NCBI GenBank assembly: GCA_029641185.1
Contig: JAPWGK010000027.1
Coordinates: forward strand, 124,001-188,000
Origin: Pseudofabraea citricarpa
Lineage: Eukaryota; Ascomycota; Leotiomycetes; Helotiales; Dermateaceae
Direction: 5' to 3'
DNA: 64,000 bases
The position numbers and the translations under genes are program-made. This document shows, piece after piece, positions 51,500 to 63,908 of the stretch; positions within the stretch are counted from its first letter, which is position 1; each line of letters starts with the position of its first letter. Below the pieces are notes generated by a model, which was given only the letters and a program-made list of their open reading frames with translations, was not told where the DNA came from and did no database searches.

Positions 51500-54400
51500 A
51501 TTTACTAATTCGTTTTTTTTTTTTAGAGGTAAAAATAAGCTTATAAAATAAAAGAGATATTAAAAATATTATATATTTAATATATATTTTTAAAATATTT
51601 TTATATTATTTATTAATTATTTCTAGAATAAGTTCTTTTAATTATCTCTTCCTTTAGTTTCTCTTTTAGTCTTATTATATAACCCGGTCCTAAAACCTAA
51701 GATAATCTTAAAAGATAATTGATTAATTTATAGTTTTCTAAGTAATTCTAAAGAAAATCTTTATATAAGAATATTTTTAATCTTATTAGGGTTTAAATAT
51801 TTTATAATTATTTCTAAACTAATTTTTATTATTCTTTATAAACTCGTTTAAAGGAATAAATTAAAGGTTTAATAAAAAAACAAGTATATACTTAACTTTT
51901 ACTTTTTACTTAGTTTAATATTTAATTATTTATTTTTTAGGAATAATATTTAGAAGAGCTTAAAATATCTAATAAAAAGTTTTCTTCGCTTTTAATAAAA
52001 AATAATTAAGTAAGTAAAAGTCGAATATTATATAAGCTAAAGCTTAAATTAATATTTATTTATTTTATTTATTTAGATAAAAGTAAGTAAATCTTAAATA
52101 CTTTATAATTGTTTAATAATTATTTATACTAATTTATTTTTAAATTTTAGATTAAGCTTACCTAGACTTATTACTAATAGATTAGAAGTTATTAGATTAT
52201 CAAATAATCTAAAGATTTATTTAATTAGAGAAAGAGGATTAATTTTAAATATTATTATTATATTATCTAAGTATTTAAAAACCGTTTTAAAGTTAAAAGA
52301 AATTAATCTATTATTTATTTTTTAATAATATTATAATAATTAATTATATATTTAATAAATCTAAGTAATCCTCTTATTTTATACTTAATTATTAAATATT
52401 ATCTAATAAATATACTCTAATTATTTTTATTATAATTTAAAACTCGAAAGTTATATATATTATATATAATAATAATCGTTTTTACGTCTCCTAAGATAAT
52501 ATTAGGAAAAGAGGTAAAATTCGAATCTTAAAAGGCTAAAAGTCGATCCTAAAATAATTATTAAATCTTTCCTAAATAATTAATATAAATTATCTATTTA
52601 TTCTTAAAGTATTATAAAAGTATATATATTATAATATTTCTAAGCCTAGCTTACTCTCCTAATACCTAATAAGAAATATATAAGATTATTATATTTTTAA
52701 GTAAGAAATATATTATATACCTAACCTTTTATAACTAATAGATAATTATCTTCTTATTTATTATACTAATCTTCTAGAAATTCGTTTATAAATATATTAT
52801 ATATATTTATAGATAAAAGCGAAGATAAATTATAGTTTTAAGAGAGAATTATTATAACTAATTAAAAGATTATTTAATAAGTTAATATTACTTTAAAATC
52901 AGATCTAAAACGATTAATATATAATTAATCTAAAATAATTTTTTATATCTCTTTTTTTAAGTTATATTTTAATATTTAAGAAGAAAGTAATTAGAATAAC
53001 TAAAGTTAGGATTTAAAAGAAAGGCGATAAAAAAAGTTTTTAAGTTATAATAAATATATATCTAAGATATTAAAAATAAAATATTTCTAAATTATTTCTA
53101 AAACGCTAATCTTATAAAGTATTCTTATTTTAAATAACTAATATTTTTACTCTTATCTTTTCTAACTTTACTTATATTATCTATAGTCGAAGTTCGTTTT
53201 ACTTAGTCTTAAATTCTTATTTATTTAAGTTATTAAGCTAAGTAATTTTTTAGTATATTATATTTATAATAAAAGCCTTTTTTTTATATACCCTTTTAGG
53301 CCTTAGAACCTTAGAACTACTAAATAAGTCTAGTATTAGATTTTAAAGAGTAATATTAGTATTTAGATTATCTTCTAATAATAAATTTTATATATTAAAG
53401 TCTTTTTAATAACGTTTTTTTATATTAAAAAATTAATACTTTATAATCGTTTTAGAATTACTTAATAATATATACGAGTATATAATCTTCGTTTTATTAT
53501 ACGAGTTATTATATCTCTAGATTAATAGGTTCCTTTAACTCTAAGTAATAATTTATTATAAATAAGATTTAAGGCCTTTAGATTAAGTTTTATTCTATTA
53601 TTTAGATATATTAGTTTTAAATTATTTTAAAATTATAAGTAAAACATTTATATATACTTTATAATAATAATAAGTAGTAGTTAAGAAATACCTAAACGAT
53701 TTAATTAAGTATTACTAGCTTTAATAAGATTCGAGTTTCTTATTATTATTTAAAATATTTCTTTATTATCTTAAAAAAAATTAATATTTAATCTAGAAAG
53801 AATTTAGTCTTATCTTAAATATATAATACGTCCTTATATTTCTAGACTATAAATATAAAATAATTAGTATAATAATTAATTTTATACTAAGGAAAATACT
53901 TATAAATTTTTATTAATATTATTTAATAATTAAATAATATTATCTTTGTTTTTAAGATATAATAGTTCTTTTAATATATTATAATTAATTATTTCTTTAG
54001 TAATACTATTATTAAGGCTACGATTATAATATATTATATAATAAATAATTATATATTAAATATATTATATTTAATCTCTTCTTAAAAGGTTAATATTTTA
54101 GAAATATATACTAAGTCTTATAATAAAAAATAAATTAATAAACGTTTTATTATTACTTTTTATATAATTATTATTATAAGCTTATTTTAGGTATATATTA
54201 GTAATTATTACTCGAATATCTCTTTTATAAATATAATACTAATATAAGATTTCTCCTTTTTATTAAAAGATTAAATTAATAATATTAAAAAATATAATAA
54301 ACAGATAATAATATCCTTCTAATATTTTAAGATTAAAGAAAATACGTCTAAAAATAAGTACTAATAAACCGGTTAATAAACGATTTCTAAATATTAATAA

Positions 54401-56731
54401 AATATTATATACTAGTTATATTATTCTAGGTATTAAGTAAATATTATTTCCTTTATATTTTTATTTACTTATTTAAAAGATATATTAATTTAAATAATAG
54501 TTTAATAGGTAAAATAATATATAAATTTAGTAAAAATATAAGAGATAATATATTAAGTTCCTTTAGGACTTATATATATTAATTATATATATTATTTATC
54601 TTTTTATCTTTTATAATATAAATTATATTTAGCCTAAGCTCCTAAGTTAATTAGTTATTTAGTAATTTTAAAACGATTTAGAAATATTTTATATTTACTT
54701 AAGATATATCTTATAAGTAAGATAAAAGTACTTTTTTATAAATAAGAGTAATAATTATTAATTAATTATAAAAGCTTAGGTATAAATTAAAAAGAATTAT
54801 ACCCTTAAGATCTTTTATAAACTCTTATATTACTAGGTTATATATAATCTAATCTTTAAGTTTATTAGTAACTTTTAAAGTATCTTTTAAAAACGTTTTT
54901 AAGAAATATATAAGATTAACTTACTTAGTATATTTCCTAGTTTTATAAGTCGCTTAATAATATTAATAAACTAATTAATAATTATTTAAGGTATACTTAT
55001 AGGTAGTAGAATATAATATTAATAAATCTTATATAAGATAAAAATAATAAAAAGCGTTTTTATTAAATTATCTAATATAAGAAAATTAAAAGTTATTTTA
55101 TAACTAATTTTTTTTAAGGGTTATAACTTATTTAGATAATTAACTCTTATAATTAATTAATAAATAAATAAAAATTTAATTAGAAATAAATATTTACTTA
55201 TTATAATATAATTTTTTATTATAAGTAGAAAAAACTTAAAAATATTCTTAACCTTATATTAATATTTTATTTTTAAGTAAATCTTTAAGATAAAAACGAT
55301 TAATAATCGTTTTAGGATCGATTTATTAATAGAAATAAAATATATAATTATTAGAGGACGTATAATTATAAGTTATAAAATAATTATATTTATTATTTAA
55401 GTTTTATAAATAAAATATATTAGTAAAAATCTAATTTTTTTTACTAGAAATAAACTTACTTTGTTTTTTTTATATATAATAATTAGTTTATTATAATATT
55501 TCTTAATAATACTATTATCTAAATATTAAAATAAATAATTAGTCTTAGTAAAATATTAAGTAATTAAAGCAAATAAACTAAATAAAGATTAATAAATTAT
55601 TTAAAACCTAAATCTATCGCTTATATTAAGCGATAAATAAATAATTTCGAAATAATTTAGAAATATAATAAATCTACTTATAAGCGAGTTTCTTCTTAAC
55701 CTAACTATAAAATATACTTTATTATATAAACTTATTAGGATCTACTTATTTCCTAGTATTTATTTATAAAGTCTTTAGCTTCTTAACTTATATAAGGAAA
55801 AGAAATAAATAAAGCTACGTATAAGTAAGCTATAATACTAGAATATTTATAAATTATTCTTTAATATAATATATTACTAAGATAAGCCGACTTTATAGCT
55901 TAATTATATACTAAGTTATTCTTATTTTTATAATATTAAATTTATATATTTTATTAATATTTATTAATCGTTTAGAATATAATTCTTTACTCTTAAAATT
56001 AAGCTTTTAACTTAATTATAAGAAAGTCTTTTAATATTAATATAATATCTAATATCTTAAAGGGAGGTTAATAGAAAATATAAAATATTAGGTAAAATAA
56101 AGACTTTTTTAACTTATAAGCTAATTAAGTTTATAGATATTATATTATATAAGAGTTTAGGTTATTTTTCTTCTAGCTACTAAAATAAAAAAAATTAAAA
56201 AATAATTAGTAATTAGGATATATATTATTAATAATTATTTAAAAGATAATTAATATTTATTTAATAAATAAATTATCTCTAGAAAATTATAAATTCGAAT
56301 ATTATAATTACTTAGATATTAGTTATATAATAAATTAAAAATTAAATTATATATATTAGTATTATAATAACTTTATAGTTACTTAACTAAGGCTTAGTAA
56401 AAAAAATAACTAAGAAATACTATTATTATTTTATTAGATAATTTTAATATATTTGTTATCTTTTTATTTAAAACTTTTATTAACTTTATTATAAAAGGTT
56501 TAGAACTAATTTAAAAATAGATAAAAATCGTTTAAAATTAATATAAAGAATATAAGTTAAATAGTAGAATTACGTTTTATTACTTTTTTATTAGTATTAT
56601 AAATTTTAAGTAGAGATATATAATTATAAAGTTATAATAATATTTCGCTAGCTAAGTAACGATTATATAATAATAATACAAGTAAATAAAAATATCGCGT
56701 GTAATCAGACTATTAAAGTTAGCCCGAGCTT
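51500..56731. other. remainder of AT block 2
   Basis: RIP-mutated sequence in which minus-strand coding-like patches occur (for example around 51,600-53,300) but no domain was recognised. The AAACG-TTT / TTTCTAAA motif recurs here at irregular 150-300 bp intervals, for example near 52,275, 53,100, 54,135, 54,680, 54,895 and 55,300. No intact gene. Confidence 0.5.
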
Positions 56732-56756
56732 AACTATTTCAGGTGAAATAGTTAAC
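56732..56756 (-). repeat. right terminal inverted repeat of AT block 2
   Basis: Inverted partner of 43,476-43,500. It is embedded in alternating copies of a 10-bp palindromic unit (AACTATTTCA / TGAAATAGTT) spanning 56,732-56,765, so the right end is more elaborate than the left. Confidence 0.7.
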
Positions 56757-57940
56757 TATTTCACCTACTTACCAGGCTAGATCCTTTGACAAGAGAGATC
56801 ACCACTCACGATCACGCATCGCCACTACCGTCGCTCTGTTCCCAGTGGACGGACACGATACCAAGATGATGACAATGAAGAATGTCACCCGGGTGTGATT
56901 GCATACATCCCCAAGCAGAAGTTCTGGCAATTTCTGTCGAGCGGAGTATTAGTTGCAAGTCAGTTAAACTGGGGAGAGTCGTAAGAGTTGTGACCCATTA
57001 GATGTCTAGGGCTCGGCTAAAGGTCGCGCCAACACGACGCTAGTCCGACCAAAGGCCCGGGCCTCTTCCAGCGCTTGCCCCGGAAGTTTCCTTCTTCTTG
57101 CATCAAAGCTCTTAGGGTCAACAATCGCGATGAATTTCCCGGGAAAACAATGTGAACGATGCACGCGTACCTTTAACGCCCCATCTTCAGGGGCAGAGAT
57201 CCTTCGGCTGTCTGTTCTAGGCCCCCATCAGCCATCATGGACTCGAGGAGGTGAAGAGAGCAAGCAAGCAAGATGGTGATGGTGGTGGGTGATGGCCGTG
57301 GCTCAATCCTCACTGCTGCACACGACTCACGATGAACCTTCTCGACACTGCATACTGCATACTTCGTAACCAATGTTGGTTCAGGGGAAACGAAACTGGC
57401 AAACAATCCAACCAACTCCTTATCTCTCCAAGCCAACAGCTTGTCTTCGCCGCGCCGTTGGCTTCGGCTTCCGAGAGGTGGACAGAGTTTTTTTCGTCGC
57501 ATACACCTTCCCCGCAAAATGGCCTGAGTGCAAGTTGGTTACCCGGCTCAAATAAGCAAGAGATCGCCATTCCAAACGTTGGCAGCGGAGTCAGCTCCAT
57601 TCACCGCACGTTCTCTGGAAGCAGGAGAGAGAAATAAGGATTCGCCATCATTTGGGAGACGAGAGATCTGCAGATTGACAGCTGGAATTCCCGCTCCAGG
57701 AACCCTTATACTTTGTTCGCAATCACACAACGTCGACAAGGTCTGGACGGGGAAATATCGCGAATGCCGTCGCTAAAGCACTCTTCTGACTGCTCAATGA
57801 AGCCATCGGATTGTCGAGCATCTCATCTCGATCTGCTTTAATTCTCGTCGTTGTTGGTCTTTCTCTGTTCTTCCTTCAGCAACTGTCACTCCTTTCAGTA
57901 CTGTTCTCTTCTTGTCACTCATTCATTCGTTAATAGAACC
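56757..57940. other. upstream region of the GMC oxidoreductase gene
   Basis: Gene-like composition resumes here. Frames of 60-114 codons on both strands at 57,173-57,776 overlap one another, have no features, and lie in what should be the promoter and 5' leader. No gene supported. Confidence 0.5.
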
Positions 57941-60024
57941 ATGCTTTTCAAGAAACTTTTACCCGTTGCCGGCTTGGTTGTGGCCAAAGCCGCTGCAGTT
58001 GTTCTCGATAGCTACGACTATGTTATTGTCGGCTCAGGTCCTGGCGGTGGTCCCTTGGCAGCTCGACTTGCCATCGATGGAGCCAGCGTTCTCTTGATCG
58101 ATGCTGGAGACGATCAAGGTACCACACTTGAGCAATCCGTACCTGCATATCATGGGAAGTCTAGCGAGTTTGCACCAATGCGATGGGATTACTGGGTCAA
58201 ACATTATGCCAACGAAACCAGACAACAGCAAGACTCTAAGTTCACCTGGCTTCAACCAGATGGCGAGCAATACATCGGAACAGATCCACCAGAAGGCTCG
58301 ACACCTTTGGGTATCCTATATCCCCGTGCAGGGACTTTAGGCGGTTGCGGAAGTCATAATGCAATGCTCACGTACTACCCCGACTCACGTGACTTTGAAC
58401 ATCTAGAGACTATCACAAATGACAACTCCTGGGCACCAAGTAACATGCGTCAATACTTTGAGAGATTGGAGAAGTGTACCTACATTCCGAACTATCTTGT
58501 TGGCCACGGCTTCGATGGGGTATGTAGACTTCTAAGGCTACTCGAAGAATGCACAACTAATTGTTATTCTAGTGGCTCACCACAAGTGTCACAGACTTGA
58601 CTCTCGTTCTTCAAGACATTAAGGTTCTCTCCATGGTCGTAGCAGCTGCAACTGCTATGGGAGATGGACTCGCTGCATTATTGACTACCGTAACGGGAGT
58701 AGCCGAGATTCTTTTGAACGACTACAACACCGCCAGTCCTGGACGCGACACAGCTCAGGGTCTTTACCAAGTCCCAATGTCTATCAAAGCCGGTGCAAGA
58801 AACGGTCCTCGAGAATTCGTCCTCGATACCGCCAACGCCGTTAACGCTGATGGGTCGAAGAAATACAAGCTTGATATCCGTTTGCAATGCCTTGTTTCTA
58901 AGATTCGCTTTGATACAACTGGTGCTACTCCTAAGGCTATCGGTGTAGACTTCCTCGATGGAGAGAGCCTTTACCGTGCTGACCCTCGGGCAACAAACAC
59001 TCCGGGCGGAATTCCAGGAAGTGTTAACGCAACTAAGGAGGTAATCATTTCTGCTGGTGTATTTAACACCCCACAACTTTTGAAGCTTAGTGGTGTTGGT
59101 GCAAAGGAGGAGTAAGTGATTATGAATCAAATAACCTGTCCCAAAAATAACATTACTAACATATTTTACAGGCTGGAGCAATGGGATATCCCAGTTGTTG
59201 TTGATCTCCCAGGTGTCGGAACCAACATGCAAGACCGATATGAAATTGGTGCCACCAACAAATTCTCTACCAATTTCAGTCTCACTGAGGACTGCACATT
59301 CAAGCTCGACCCAGAACAAGATCCATGCCTCAAGCAATATCAGACAAACTTCCTCCAACGTGGAGTCTATACCACAAGCGGTCTTGCCATGTCTGCAATC
59401 AAACAATCAACCTCTGCCGCAAAGGATCAATCAGATATCACTGATTTGTTCATGTTCGGCGTGCCAGCCTTCTTCAAGGGCTATTTCCCAGCATACTCCA
59501 CCTTCGGTGTGGCGGATGCTAAGCATTTCTCCTGGTTATCGCTCAAAGCACACAGCCGCAACAACGCCGGTACCGTTACTCTCAAGTCGACAGATCCTAG
59601 AGACACACCTGAGATCGTCTTCAACTACTTTGACGAAGGTGTAACAGCCGGTGGTGCCGATGAACTTGATCTTCAAGCCATCTACGAAGGTTTCCAAACG
59701 AACCGCAAGATCTTCAAGAGCGCCCTCCCCATTATTGGCTCCTCGGAAGAAGTCTGGCCAGGGAAGGACGTGAAGACTGAAGCTCAGATCAAGGATTACA
59801 TCAAGCGCGAAGCTTGGGGTCATCATGCCTCTTGCACATGCCCTATCGGTGCTGACGATGATCCTATGGCTGTCCTCGATACTCGTTTCCGCGTCCGAGG
59901 CGTCCAAAACTTGCGTGTCGTCGATGCGTCCGTCTTCCCCAAGATTCCTGGAAAGTTCATCGCGGCGCCTGTGTACATGATAAGTGAGAAGGCGGCGGAT
60001 GTGATTATTGAGGATCATGCTTAA
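57941..60024 (+). CDS. secreted GMC-family flavin oxidoreductase (AA3-like)
   Basis: Exons 57,941-58,519, 58,573-59,111 and 59,172-60,024 (introns 53 and 60 bp, donors GTATGT and GTAAGT) encode 656 residues. Residues 1-19 look like a signal peptide. The FAD-binding V-G-S-G-P-G-G-G is at 30-37, then the R-A-G-T-L-G-G-C-G-S-H-N-A-M block, an S-A-G-V-F-N-T-P-Q-L-L-K-L-S-G-V-G signature at the exon 2 end, and the catalytic block W-G-H-H-A-S-C-T-C-P-I-G with His591 as the likely catalytic base. The C-terminal block ends in M-I-S-E-K-A-A-D. The second catalytic His/Asn normally found there is replaced (P-G-K-F-I). Probably an extracellular alcohol or sugar oxidase/dehydrogenase that reduces oxygen or quinones during plant polymer breakdown; the substrate cannot be read from sequence. 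The start was chosen because it gives the signal peptide. Confidence 0.9.
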
Positions 60025-61246
60025 AGGATTGAATTGGATGATGGGTCATGGGATATGTACTATATGTTGCTTGTGGTAAAGTAAAGTTACTTGCCTTAAG
60101 TTCTCTTCGTTGTATGGAATAATCTTAGTATTTAATTATGATGGCTGGGTGGGTTTGGATTGTAGGGGTAATAGATAGACCATCCACTCACTTACTGTCT
60201 GTCTACGTAATTTGTATTTTATGTCTCACTTGAGTGTATTGAAATGCTTTAATGGAATCTTCTGTGATTTTCGTCGATGTAAGCAAAAACTGTAGGGGGT
60301 AAGATCAAAGTTGAAGTTAAGGACTCAATACTGTTGGAACTCATTTGATTCCCTCAAGTTGACCATGTAGCTGGTTGATGCCTATCTAAAATCCTACATG
60401 TAATTCTGTCCCAAATCCACATTCGCAGTATTCTCATTTAGTAGCCATAGGTAAATATAACAAAACGAGTCATGTTTCCAAAGAATCTTGGTACCCACCG
60501 TCGACGAGCCATATTAGCTTCTTTTCTACACGGATTAATAAAGGGTATAACAAAGAAGGAAAGCCTGCTAGAGCTACTACTTGTGTTTAAACCAATCCTC
60601 CATTACAAGAGCATTCTTTTCTTCAATTGCCCATGCAGTTAATCCACATAACCTATGGTATCCTTGTCGCAACGCTGATGCCTGGCTTTCCCTCATCGTC
60701 TCGGACTCCAAAAGGCATACGTCCACCAAAGATGGGGAGTATAGGGGGGATGGGAGCTAAGCGAGCACCCCGTGCGGCGTGCCCCGGCTCAGAGAACACC
60801 TGAAGCCGGAAAAGCCAATAGACGGGAGACGGAAATGATATCCATTGCAGCGCCTATCTAGATGGATCTGAAGTCCTTGCCTGTGCTGTGATGCTCATCT
60901 GATAAGGAAGTCTTGGAAGTTGGAAGCTGGAAGAAACTGGAGAAAGAATGGCTCGCCAGACGGCTGTAAGCGATCGGCAGTGGTTTGTCGTGTCTGATGA
61001 GGAGATGGTATTATATATGGTCAAAGTAATAGACGCCGCCTGATGATACGACCTCGAACATCTCAGCAATATTCAATGTGATTATAGAGGACTTCACAGA
61101 CGTCGATCTGGAGCTTTTTTCTGCTGAAGGCGTCGTCGTGTTTGATATGTGGTGTATTGTTAATAACTCTGAGACTGAAACTAGTGGATAAGGAAGTTTT
61201 CTTGTAGTCTGAATGGACTGACAACGAGGGGTTTGCTGACAACAGA
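60025..61246. other. intergenic region
   Basis: 3' region of the GMC gene, then unassigned sequence. A 71-codon minus-strand frame at 60,854-61,069 is without features. No gene supported. Confidence 0.5.
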
Positions 61247-61790
61247 ACAGTCTAGGCCTTGAAAGTTAGTCGCGAAAACGTGACATCGTATCTCGACGAT
61301 GCACTCCTAAATGGGGTGATGTCTTGGGACGTACGAACCAGCCGCTGTCTATGTATTATGTTAGTAGCCAGTACTGATTCACAGGCGGGGGAGGTTATCC
61401 AATCGCATAATTACAAAGGAAAGGAGTTTATAAGCTGGGGAGACGTGACGATCAAGCTCGTTAGGGATACTACCTTTGAGCACCTCTAGGCCGAGGTAGT
61501 ACTACGTTGGGAGAAGGGAAGCAAGTAAGTACGCTCCCTCCCTCGTGGGGATTGCGGTATCTGACAAAGTACTTTTGTAACAGGGACGATCCAAGTTCCT
61601 ATCGCAAGATACGGTAGCGCCCGCTGGAACTTTTCGATAACGTCGTTATCGACCCAATTGTGTTACTTTTGATATATGCCATGAGAAACGGCCAAGTCAT
61701 AGTAATTGCTAGAAATTTGCCTATAACATATCCCAACGCAGCGAGCTATAGCGCAGTTAAATTAAGTAATGGTTATATTTCCTCAGACAG
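61247..61790 (+). pseudogene. broken tyrosine-recombinase-like (DUF3435/crypton-type) fragment
   Basis: Plus-strand reading from 61,259 gives S-W-D-V-R-T-S-R, A-G-E-V-I-Q-S, Y-K-G-K-E-F-I-S-W-G-D-V-T-I-K-L-V-R-D, then L-R-W-E-K-G-S-K. A canonical 59-bp intron (61,525-61,583) follows, and the frame resumes as K-D-D-P-S-S-Y-R-K and P-I-V-L-L-L-I-Y-A-M-R-N-G-Q-V. This order (a sR.Gdv.. segment, a Y/W.D(V/I) strand, a K-G-x-K turn, then P..LLL..A) resembles fungal tyrosine-recombinase-like proteins of the DUF3435/crypton sort. At least two in-frame TAG codons (61,487 and about 61,614) and missing N- and C-terminal parts make it a pseudogene. The splice signals survive intact. Not strongly RIP-mutated, so it was probably single-copy. 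Confidence 0.45.
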
Positions 61791-62050
61791 AACATTATAG
61801 TATAGAAAAGGCTATCGTTTCAAAACATAGGTCTCAATAGTATTAATCCAAGGAATGAAAGAAAATACAGCGTCGAAGCAATGACAGGGTCATCTCAGGG
61901 TATGCAATAGGTTGTGTAATATTAATTGACAGAGTGGAAAGTTCCTGTCACAGAAGCACCGAGATAAATACAGGAAGTAGCTCCAGAGTAACTTCGCTCG
62001 CATTTCAATTACCTAGACCGATAACCTTGCTGCTTCTTTTAGTGAAACTT
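61791..62050. other. intergenic region
   Basis: Short spacer between the recombinase-like fragment and the 3' end of the next gene. Nothing seen. Confidence 0.5.
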
Positions 62051-62833
62051 TTAGTTCTCCATAGATTCCATCCCAGCAGGGGCAATAGAAGGAGGTCTCT
62101 TGTACTCCTGATAATCCTTGAGATGCTCAAAATGCATACGATCGTACATGGTGGGAAGATACAGCGTCTCGTAGTACTCCCAGCCAACGTAACGATCAGT
62201 GCAGCCATCAATGGGCGGATAACTGCGAGAACTATCTCCATGGCTGTCGCCAGACTCAAGCTTATAATCGCCATCGATAATGACTGCCACGAGAGGAGGG
62301 ATGGGAGGACCCAAGCCGGGAGTTTTGCGAGTCGCCTTGGCATTCACGTGTGCCCCGAGAGTGTCAAGGCACTTCTGGTCGACATAAAGACAGTATGTGA
62401 AGCGTGGCAACCTCGTACTGACAGCATTTGGCAATATTGACACCTTTTTGTCAGCTCGCGAGACGGCGTGCTGATCTCTCCATTCCACAAATCGCTCCCT
62501 GACGCGGTTCTTGGGCGCTTGATCGAGATCCTTGTCTTGCACGACTGTCCAGCGCGCGAATGCCTCCAGATCACTGCGCTTGTTGTAGTCGAGGTCTTCA
62601 TGTATGTCCTGCATCAATGCTGCAATGTAGCGGTCCCAGGCTTCATCGTCGCCGTACACGCAGCGATAGATGATGAATCCCCATTCGTGGAATCCCGTCT
62701 CACGCATGTAATGGATGGTGTCTCCCAATTGACCTTGGTCCTCATTTTTGGGAAAGTGGAAGTCTGATGGCGCCATTGTTGTGGTGGAAAGCTTGAAGTG
62801 AAAGTTGTGAAGCGGGGATGGATCTGTTTGCAT
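62051..62833 (-). CDS. conserved fungal protein of unknown function
   Basis: Single-exon 260-residue protein without signal peptide or membrane segments. Residues about 50-120 (W-G-F-I-I-Y-R-C-V-Y-G-D-D-E-A-W-D-R-Y, later R-E-R-F-V-E-W-R) and about 143-155 (R-F-T-Y-C-L-Y-V-D, then L-D) are the conserved features of a widespread, lineage-expanded family of uncharacterised ascomycete proteins. Near residues 205-230, Y-V-G-W-E-Y-Y-E-T-L-Y carries an aromatic cluster. Met20 (62,776) is an alternative start that would better match the N-terminus of relatives. Function unknown; no catalytic motif was recognised. Confidence 0.8.
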   Translation of the reverse strand: MQTDPSPLHNFHFKLSTTTMAPSDFHFPKNEDQGQLGDTIHYMRETGFHEWGFIIYRCVYGDDEAWDRYIAALMQDIHEDLDYNKRSDLEAFARWTVVQDKDLDQAPKNRVRERFVEWRDQHAVSRADKKVSILPNAVSTRLPRFTYCLYVDQKCLDTLGAHVNAKATRKTPGLGPPIPPLVAVIIDGDYKLESGDSHGDSSRSYPPIDGCTDRYVGWEYYETLYLPTMYDRMHFEHLKDYQEYKRPPSIAPAGMESMEN

Positions 62834-63472
62834 TGGTGCCTCACATTATCTACCCTTGGCTTGTAGTGCGAAATTTGATTGCGAAGTTTTCAGCTTTTCA
62901 AGTGCGTGATATTATAAATAATTATATGGTAAGTGTAAACGGGGCTTCTTTATCATGACGTAATAATTGATAAGACTTCAGCTGTTCTACTTAATACCGT
63001 ATACTCTTGATATTCCCCTAGATTCCTGATTCCTGATTCTTTACCATTACGATCCTTACATAATGTCGGATAAACGAGCATGACCGACAACCTTGTCGCT
63101 TAAAAAACGGCGGCGAACTCTTTTCAGATCTCACCTCATGTCAGCTCTTGGCGAGATAGATGAATCTAATTGGTTGACTTAAACGACGCATATGATCATG
63201 CCAGTATCTGTATTCAGCCCTCATGAGATGCCCATCTGCTGATACTTTTCCCCCATCGTTGCCTGCCCGGGCAAGCCCGTGATTACCCTGGTAGAAGCTT
63301 AGGGCTGAGCTGAGCAGTTAAGCTTCATATGCCAAGATCGAAGAGAACCTGAGAATTAAACGAAAGCGTGAGCTTGATTGGCATGTAAACTGACCGGGCT
63401 ATGCAAGCAATGTGTCAATCGACCGAAATTATATTAAACCTTTTTTTATTCTGAAGTCACATACGAAATCAC
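62834..63472. other. intergenic region upstream of the hypothetical gene
   Basis: Promoter region of the minus-strand gene followed by unassigned sequence containing short palindromes such as GCCCGGGCAAGCCCG near 63,266. No gene seen. Confidence 0.5.
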
Positions 63473-63908
63473 GGTGGATTGAATCAGTATCCTAGCCCTA
63501 CATAATGTACCAGCCTCAACAATCCCAGTCCGGCTGGCCTTGAAAGCGTTGGAATTAAATAACTCCAGGCTCCAGAGAACCTATTAAAGCTGTTTTCGAA
63601 AGTCTTGGTATAAGCAGCATCTCTTTGGGGTAACGATATGTTGCTTTTATCTCTTTCACAACAACACACGAGAGAAAGGTGGATTCAATGAGTACTCCAT
63701 ACCATGTACAGGCCCAGGAAATTTTAGTCCTGCTGACTTTGAAAATCTTGGAATGAGATATGTGCAGGCTTTCAACAAAGCCGTGCTGGCTTCGATTGCC
63801 TATTTCACAGTAACTTATGAGATGAAGGTGGATTAAATCGATCCTCTAACCCTACACAATGTGCAGGCCTCAATAAACCCAGTCATGCTGGCTTTGAGAG
63901 TCTTGGTA
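63473..63908 (+). repeat. decaying repeat array of about 80-90 bp units
   Basis: Three recognisable units begin GGTGGATT at 63,473, 63,678 and 63,827. They share an order of landmarks: CATAATGTA / CCATGTACA-like, CAGGCCTCAA, CCCAGTC, GCTGGCTTTGA and TCTTGGNAT. Partial units lie between them at about 63,563-63,611 and 63,762-63,798. Not RIP-type: changes are of all kinds and base composition is normal. The array may continue past the right edge. Nature unknown. Confidence 0.6.

Noticed and set aside
58678..59406. 242-codon minus-strand ORF
   Set aside because: It is antisense to exons 2-3 of the GMC oxidoreductase and runs through its intron, with no recognisable features.
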